Positions 60,525-64,000 of a stretch of 64,000 nt of DNA are shown here, piece after piece. Under the pieces are notes generated by a model, which saw only the letters and a list, made by a program, of their open reading frames with translations, had not been told where the DNA came from and searched no databases. Position numbers and translations under genes: made by a program. The DNA comes from Flavobacterium sp. FEMGT703F (GTDB lineage Bacteria; Bacteroidota; Bacteroidia; Flavobacteriales; Flavobacteriaceae), in the NCBI GenBank assembly GCA_002786385.1, contig PGCN01000024.1, forward strand, positions 1 to 64,000, in the 5' to 3' direction. Position 1 is the first letter of the stretch; every line of letters starts with the position of its first letter.

Positions 60525-61058
60525 CTAAATTAAGTACACCGCATCTTCTCCATCCTTTTCACTCCAGCATACTTTTACTTTTTCATCTTGGATGGCGTCT
60601 ACTTGGCGACCGCGGTAATCGGGTTGTATGGGCAAATGACGGCTGAATCTACGATCAATGAGTACCAACAATTCTACTTCCGAAGGTCTTCCGAAAGATT
60701 GAACCGCAGTCAAAGCCGCATTGATGCTTCGGCCGGTGAACAAAACATCGTCTATAAAAACGACTTTTTTGTCTTCGACTAAAAAATCAATTTGGGTTTT
60801 GTTGGCTTCCAAGGTTTTCTCGCCACGGCGAAAATCATCGCGGAAAAAGGTAATATCGAGAAAGCCCAACTGTAAGTTATTGATGTGATAATCGTTTTCT
60901 AAAAGGTTTTGGATGCGTTTGGCCAAATAAGCACCGCGGGGCTGAATGCCTATCAAAACGGTATTGGAAAAATCGAGGTGGTTTTCGATTAACTGACAAG
61001 CCAAACGATGGAGTATGATATTGACTTCTTTGGAAGTGAGCAATACTTTTTGACTCAT
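60525..61058 (-). CDS. pyrR: PyrR bifunctional regulator / uracil phosphoribosyltransferase
   Basis: A 177-residue type I phosphoribosyltransferase of the PyrR family. The PRPP loop VVFIDDVLFTGRSINAAL, the IGIQPRGAYLAKRI segment and LLVLIDRRFSRHLPIQPDYRG are conserved. In Firmicutes PyrR attenuates pyr operons; in Bacteroidetes the RNA target has not been shown and it may mainly salvage uracil. Upstream of pyrB on the same strand, under its own promoter. Confidence 0.92.
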   Translation of the reverse strand: MSQKVLLTSKEVNIILHRLACQLIENHLDFSNTVLIGIQPRGAYLAKRIQNLLENDYHINNLQLGFLDITFFRDDFRRGEKTLEANKTQIDFLVEDKKVVFIDDVLFTGRSINAALTAVQSFGRPSEVELLVLIDRRFSRHLPIQPDYRGRQVDAIQDEKVKVCWSEKDGEDAVYLI

Positions 61059-61077
61059 GGTAGTGTTGTTTGGAGTG

Positions 61078-61108
61078 TAAAAGTAGTGTTTTTTTGGTTT
61101 AATTTCAA
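61078..61108 (-). promoter_or_regulatory. Promoter of pyrR-pyrB
   Basis: On the minus strand TTG (61108-61106), 20 bases, TACTTTTA (61085-61078), one base off consensus, 19 bases before the ATG at 61058. Confidence 0.55.
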
Positions 61109-61111
61109 ATT

Positions 61112-61167
61112 AGTTGTGAGTTGTTGGTTGTGGGTTGTAAGTTGTCGGTAGTGGGTTGTGGGTTATC
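61112..61167. repeat. GTTGT-type repeat tract
   Basis: Seven or so GTTG(T/G)G-like units in a row (AGTTGTGAGTTGTTGGTTG and onward), the same wording as 8832-8905 and 60383-60421. Confidence 0.75.
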
Positions 61168-61215
61168 CGGAGAACCTTAGCGTACTTTGCGGTTAAATAG
61201 TCTCTTTAAGCATAT

Positions 61216-61297
61216 TTGTCACCCTGAGCGCAGTCGAAGGGCTATGCGGTTGAGAAAGTTACACAGAGCTACACGAAGATAACAGAGATTCACAGAG
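61216..61297. repeat. REP-like element, copy 2, and ACACAGAG tract
   Basis: 61216-61242 is a relative of the REP-like element at 22088-22115 (CACCCTGAGC then GTCGAAGGG; the stem arms changed in step). 61257-61297 has a run of CACAGAG-like units (GTTACACAGAGCTACACGAA), another common Bacteroidetes intergenic sequence. Confidence 0.6.
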
Positions 61298-61325
61298 CAG
61301 ATTAAAGATGAGAGATGTGAGACGT

Positions 61326-61404
61326 CCGAACAAAAATTGTAATTTGAAAAAACTGTTCGCAAAAGCCGAACAAAAATTTCAAAATAAAAATCTTGTTCGC
61401 AAAA
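61326..61404. repeat. Two tandem 40-bp hairpin repeats
   Basis: Units at 61326-61365 and 61366-61404. Each opens CCGAACAAAAATT and closes (T)TGTTCGCAAAA, so CGAACA can pair with TGTTCG in each unit. The middle parts differ. Non-coding. Confidence 0.75.
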
Positions 61405-61465
61405 CAATATCACACTTCCCTTTTTACTCCGCTGCGCTCCATACAGTTCGCCCTTAAGGCTTGAG

Positions 61466-61556
61466 TCCCTTATCCCTTATCCCTTATCCCTTATCCCTTA
61501 TCCCTCTTCCCTTATCCCTCTTCCCTCTTCCCTCTTCCCTCTTCCCTTATCCCTCG
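61466..61556. repeat. Heptamer array, 13 units of TCCCTTA/TCCCTCT
   Basis: Thirteen 7-bp units, five TCCCTTA followed by a mix of TCCCTCT and TCCCTTA and ending TCCCTCG. On the minus strand this reads as GGGA tracts every 7 bases, a textbook G-quadruplex pattern. The whole 685-bp space 61059-61743 consists of promoters and repeats with no gene. Confidence 0.9.
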
Positions 61557-61647
61557 CCCATACACCCTAAAAACCCGACCAAAAACCAAAAAAATCGATG
61601 AGTAGCTTTTTTATAGATAGATGGATTAGAATTAGTACGAGATTGGC

Positions 61648-61655
61648 TATATTTG
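61648..61655 (+). promoter_or_regulatory. Possible -7 box of the exported protein gene at 61744
   Basis: TATATTTG matches TAnnTTTG but lies 88 bases before the ATG, with no TTG at -33. Confidence 0.35.
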
Positions 61656-61743
61656 AAAATTAACCGATACAAATGGTATTAAAACTATATAACCGTTACT
61701 TTAAAAACGTTTGCCTTAATTTTAAATCCTAAATATAATTATC

Positions 61744-62163
61744 ATGAAAAAAACATTATCTCTATTAGCACTCCTTACATTTTCAAGTTTTGTTAGCGCG
61801 CAAGAAGTTAAGCTTAAAAAGAAGAAAGTTCTATTTGATGGAATAGAAGTTTTAAGTTATGAACGCGAAGATGCTGGTGTCTTTCAGATACATTTTTATG
61901 ACTTAAAGAGTAATGATGAAATTCTCTTTTTAAAAAGAAATAACAATGAAACACCGGCATACTATGAAGATGATTACACCCAGATTAAATTTATTGGATT
62001 AAAAAAGGGATTAGAGGTTAAACAACAAAAATCTTGGACTGCATATTTGGAATGGTTAGTAAAAAACAAAGTTCTTAATAGTGATGGAACACTAAATGAG
62101 GAGAAAGTGGATGCATTAATCCAAAATTATGATGAAAATATAACGAAGCGAACTATTCGCTAA
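61744..62163 (+). CDS. Exported protein of unknown function
   Basis: A 139-residue protein with a signal peptide (KTLSLLALLTFSSFVSAQ, cut before EVKLKKK). The mature part alternates charged strands (KKVLFDGIEVLSYEREDAGV, QIHFYDLKSNDEILFLKRNN) and ends in helices. No family recognised. It sits between a 685-bp repeat-rich region and a secreted propeller gene. The signal peptide and codon pattern look normal for the genome. Confidence 0.75.
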   Translation: MKKTLSLLALLTFSSFVSAQEVKLKKKKVLFDGIEVLSYEREDAGVFQIHFYDLKSNDEILFLKRNNNETPAYYEDDYTQIKFIGLKKGLEVKQQKSWTAYLEWLVKNKVLNSDGTLNEEKVDALIQNYDENITKRTIR

Positions 62164-62229
62164 AACTGTTGAAAACAGTTAAAAACAGCTCATAACAGTT
62201 TTTAAATTTATTACTCTCCTCCCTCTACC

Positions 62230-62277
62230 GCACGAAATAAAATTCGACGAAGTCAATCCCCTCGTGTGGTTTTTGTT
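62230..62277. repeat. 48-bp repeat upstream of the propeller gene
   Basis: Matches 63901-63948 at 40 of 48 positions (hand count). Outer arms CCGCACGA (62228-62235, beginning just before the repeat) and TCGTGTGG pair over 8 bp (one G-U). The centre TTCGACGAAGTCAATCC is invariant between copies. Confidence 0.8.
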
Positions 62278-62300
62278 GATTAATAGTCCAAATAAAATTT

Positions 62301-63845
62301 ATGAAAAAAAGCATTATAATTTTAGTAAGTTTTTTAATAAACTCCAGTTATATTACTGCACAAACCCCAACACTTCAATGGCAGAAGACATTAGGAGGAA
62401 CTTTGGAAGATATGGCTTCGACGATTATACAAACATCAGACGGAGGGTATTTAACAGTTGGCTATTCTTATTCATCCGATGGAAACGTAACGTTAAACCA
62501 TGGTGTTCAGGACTATTGGGTTGTTAAGCTTAATGCCACCGGAACTATCGAATGGCAAAAGTCTTTTGGAGGGTCTGATGAGGACACTCCTACCAGTGTT
62601 TTTCAGACAACTGACGGTGGTTACGTTGTTGCCGGTTTTACAGCTTCTACGGATGGCGATGTAACGAGCAATCATGGAGAGTATGATTATTGGGTTGTGA
62701 GATTAAATTCGGCCGGTACTATACTTTGGCAAAAAACATATGGAGGAACAAACAATGATATGGCTTATAGCATTGCTCCAACCTCTGACAGTGGATTTAT
62801 AGTTGCGGGTCTTACTACGTCTTACGATGGTGATATAAATGACAATAATGGTGGAGGCGATGTCTGGATTGTTAAAATTAATTCTTCAGGTGTTTTACAA
62901 TGGCAAAAAACTCTTGGCGGTACTGCTTCTGACCAAGCAAAAAGTATCAGCCAAACAGCCGATGGAGGTTACGTAATGGCCGGTAAGACGTATTCCAATG
63001 ATTTGGATGTGTCAGGAAATCACGGTGATTATGATTTTTGGGTGGTAAAACTAGACAGTGCCGGAACCATTCAGTGGCAAAAAGCTTTAGGAGGAACTAA
63101 TGAAGATGAAGCTATAAGTATAATTAAGACCACCGATGGCGGTTATGCTGTAGCCGGCATTATTTATTCTAATGCAAGTAATGGAAACATTACGGGCCAG
63201 CACGGAGAGCATGATTTTTGGGTTGTTAAATTAAATTCGTTGGGCACAATACAATGGCAAAGACCATTAGGCGGTAGTAATTCTGATAGAGGCTATTCTA
63301 TAGTGCAAACCATTGATGGCGGTTTTGTTGTTGCCGGGAGTTGCCAATCTTATAATGGCGATGTAGTGACGGGCAATAATGATAACGGTGGCGTGTGGCT
63401 TGTAAAATTGAATGCAGCAGGAGTTGTTCAATGGCAGAAGCCATTTGGAGGTTCTGATTATGAAGAAGCCTTTTCTTTAATTAAAACAACTGATGGCGGA
63501 TTTGCAGTGGCTGGCTTTACTTATTCTAATGATGGAGATGTATCAGGAAATCATGGCGACAGCGATTTTTGGATTTTGAAATTGAGTGGAGAGAATTTAG
63601 GGACTACTGATTTTCAAAGAAATGCTATCATTGTATATCCAAACCCTGTTACTGATGTATTGCAGATACAAGGAGTGACCGAACCAATAACAGCTATTAA
63701 GATCATAGACCTTACAGGAAAGACCATTTTGGAACAAACAACAAGCAATCATTTTTTTGATGTTGAACTACTTCCGCAAGGTATCTATTTGCTTGAAGTT
63801 TATACAGAAAAATATAAGCATACTCATAAGTTTACAAAACAGTAG
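62301..63845 (+). CDS. Secreted seven-repeat propeller-like protein with T9SS sorting tail
   Basis: A 514-residue exported protein with a signal peptide (IIILVSFLINSSYITAQ). Seven repeats of about 55-62 residues follow, each starting with a block like LQWQKTLGGT or IEWQKSFGGS and containing TTDGGYVVAGFT and GDYDFWVVKL. Seven such units suggest a seven-bladed beta-propeller. The C-terminus is a T9SS type A sorting domain (IVYPNPVTDVLQIQG to YKHTHKFTKQ), so it is exported through the outer membrane and probably surface attached. Ligand unknown. It is flanked by related 48-bp repeats. Confidence 0.9.
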   Translation: MKKSIIILVSFLINSSYITAQTPTLQWQKTLGGTLEDMASTIIQTSDGGYLTVGYSYSSDGNVTLNHGVQDYWVVKLNATGTIEWQKSFGGSDEDTPTSVFQTTDGGYVVAGFTASTDGDVTSNHGEYDYWVVRLNSAGTILWQKTYGGTNNDMAYSIAPTSDSGFIVAGLTTSYDGDINDNNGGGDVWIVKINSSGVLQWQKTLGGTASDQAKSISQTADGGYVMAGKTYSNDLDVSGNHGDYDFWVVKLDSAGTIQWQKALGGTNEDEAISIIKTTDGGYAVAGIIYSNASNGNITGQHGEHDFWVVKLNSLGTIQWQRPLGGSNSDRGYSIVQTIDGGFVVAGSCQSYNGDVVTGNNDNGGVWLVKLNAAGVVQWQKPFGGSDYEEAFSLIKTTDGGFAVAGFTYSNDGDVSGNHGDSDFWILKLSGENLGTTDFQRNAIIVYPNPVTDVLQIQGVTEPITAIKIIDLTGKTILEQTTSNHFFDVELLPQGIYLLEVYTEKYKHTHKFTKQ

Positions 63846-63900
63846 TTATATTCTTTATTCTTCTAATATTTCATGATATCCCACACTCCCTCAGACTGCC

Positions 63901-63948
63901 AAGCGAAATGAAATTCGACGAAGTCAATCCTTTCGAGTGGTTCTTGTT
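63901..63948. repeat. 48-bp repeat downstream of the propeller gene
   Basis: Direct-orientation partner of 62230-62277, with the same core TTCGACGAAGTCAATCC and ending TTCTTGTT. The remaining bases to 64000 hold an imperfect CCCTTTTT/AAAAAGG hairpin and no gene. Confidence 0.8.
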
Positions 63949-64000
63949 CCAACCCTTTTTAAGATAGTGGAAAAAGGTTGTCAGATGTTCAGATTTTCGG

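Noticed and set aside
62230..63948. Integron attC sites around the propeller gene
   Set aside because: The repeats fold, but the conserved RYYYAAC/GTTRRRY core sites are not convincing and no integrase is in view, so only a repeat-bracketed gene is claimed.
63953..63977. Terminator at the right edge
   Set aside because: CCCTTTTT/AAAAAGG can pair but no T-run follows within the visible sequence.
1..64000. tRNA, rRNA or riboswitch genes
   Set aside because: No cloverleaf-type T-loop signatures, rRNA-like blocks or recognisable riboswitch cores were found by eye; a covariance-model scan would be the decisive check.

Overview
The window is low-GC chromosomal DNA from a member of the Flavobacteriaceae, most likely Flavobacterium or a close relative. 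The supporting signs are type IX secretion (T9SS) sorting tails on secreted proteins, Bacteroidetes-type promoters (TAnnTTTG at -7, often with an upstream TTG), a near absence of Shine-Dalgarno sequences, and flavobacterial families such as DUF4920, DUF349 repeats, a LETM1-like protein and a lipoprotein SodC. No rRNA, tRNA, CRISPR array, prophage or intact insertion sequence was found.

Layout. 1-2178: 5' part of a large secreted Ig-like repeat protein. 2337-11100: housekeeping genes (folE, cysS, yidD, lgt, an RluD-type pseudouridine synthase, a PASTA protein, ddl, coaD, a secreted M14 peptidase). 11148-14222: an accessory island with a HepT/MntA HEPN-nucleotidyltransferase toxin-antitoxin pair, a compact three-gene cassette (three-TM protein, 46-residue TM protein, DUF6414-like protein) and an XRE-type regulator. 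14198-20944: Nudix, pyrE, SRPBCC protein, a membrane sulfatase with a duplicated 3' tail, acyl-CoA synthetase and a lipoprotein hydrolase. 21633-27566: a MarR-led fatty-acid beta-oxidation operon. 27776-32764: hybrid-free two-component pair, SodC, YdeI-like and LETM1-like proteins. 32761-41118: LysR regulator divergent from isocitrate dehydrogenase, whose operon runs through Sua5 into an SbtA-type bicarbonate permease and faces a SulP permease/beta-carbonic anhydrase pair. 41327-50096: OxyR, twin 64-residue proteins, mnmD operon, ilvE, an HNH-like protein, MazG-like protein and an ECF sigma operon. 50121-63845: a BNR propeller, an SPR-repeat protein, kup, an RsmB-like methyltransferase, secreted endonuclease I, a DUF349 protein, pyrB/pyrR and a secreted seven-repeat propeller protein.

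Functional themes. Pyrimidine synthesis and salvage (pyrE, pyrB, pyrR) is scattered. Fatty acids are activated by the synthetase and degraded by the MarR-controlled operon. Bicarbonate uptake and hydration genes lie next to isocitrate dehydrogenase. Three secreted proteins carry or are expected to carry T9SS signals. The intergenic spaces hold an unusually rich set of small repeats: a 46-bp tandem array, a folded element of about 100 bp after folE, a heptamer array with G-quadruplex potential, and REP-like hairpins.

Most worth following: the DUF6414-like three-gene cassette, the twin 64-residue proteins with a shared leader motif, the relic sulfatase tail, the G-rich heptamer array and the probably leaderless pyrE and mntA transcripts. 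All family assignments come from reading motifs by eye; no database search was run.
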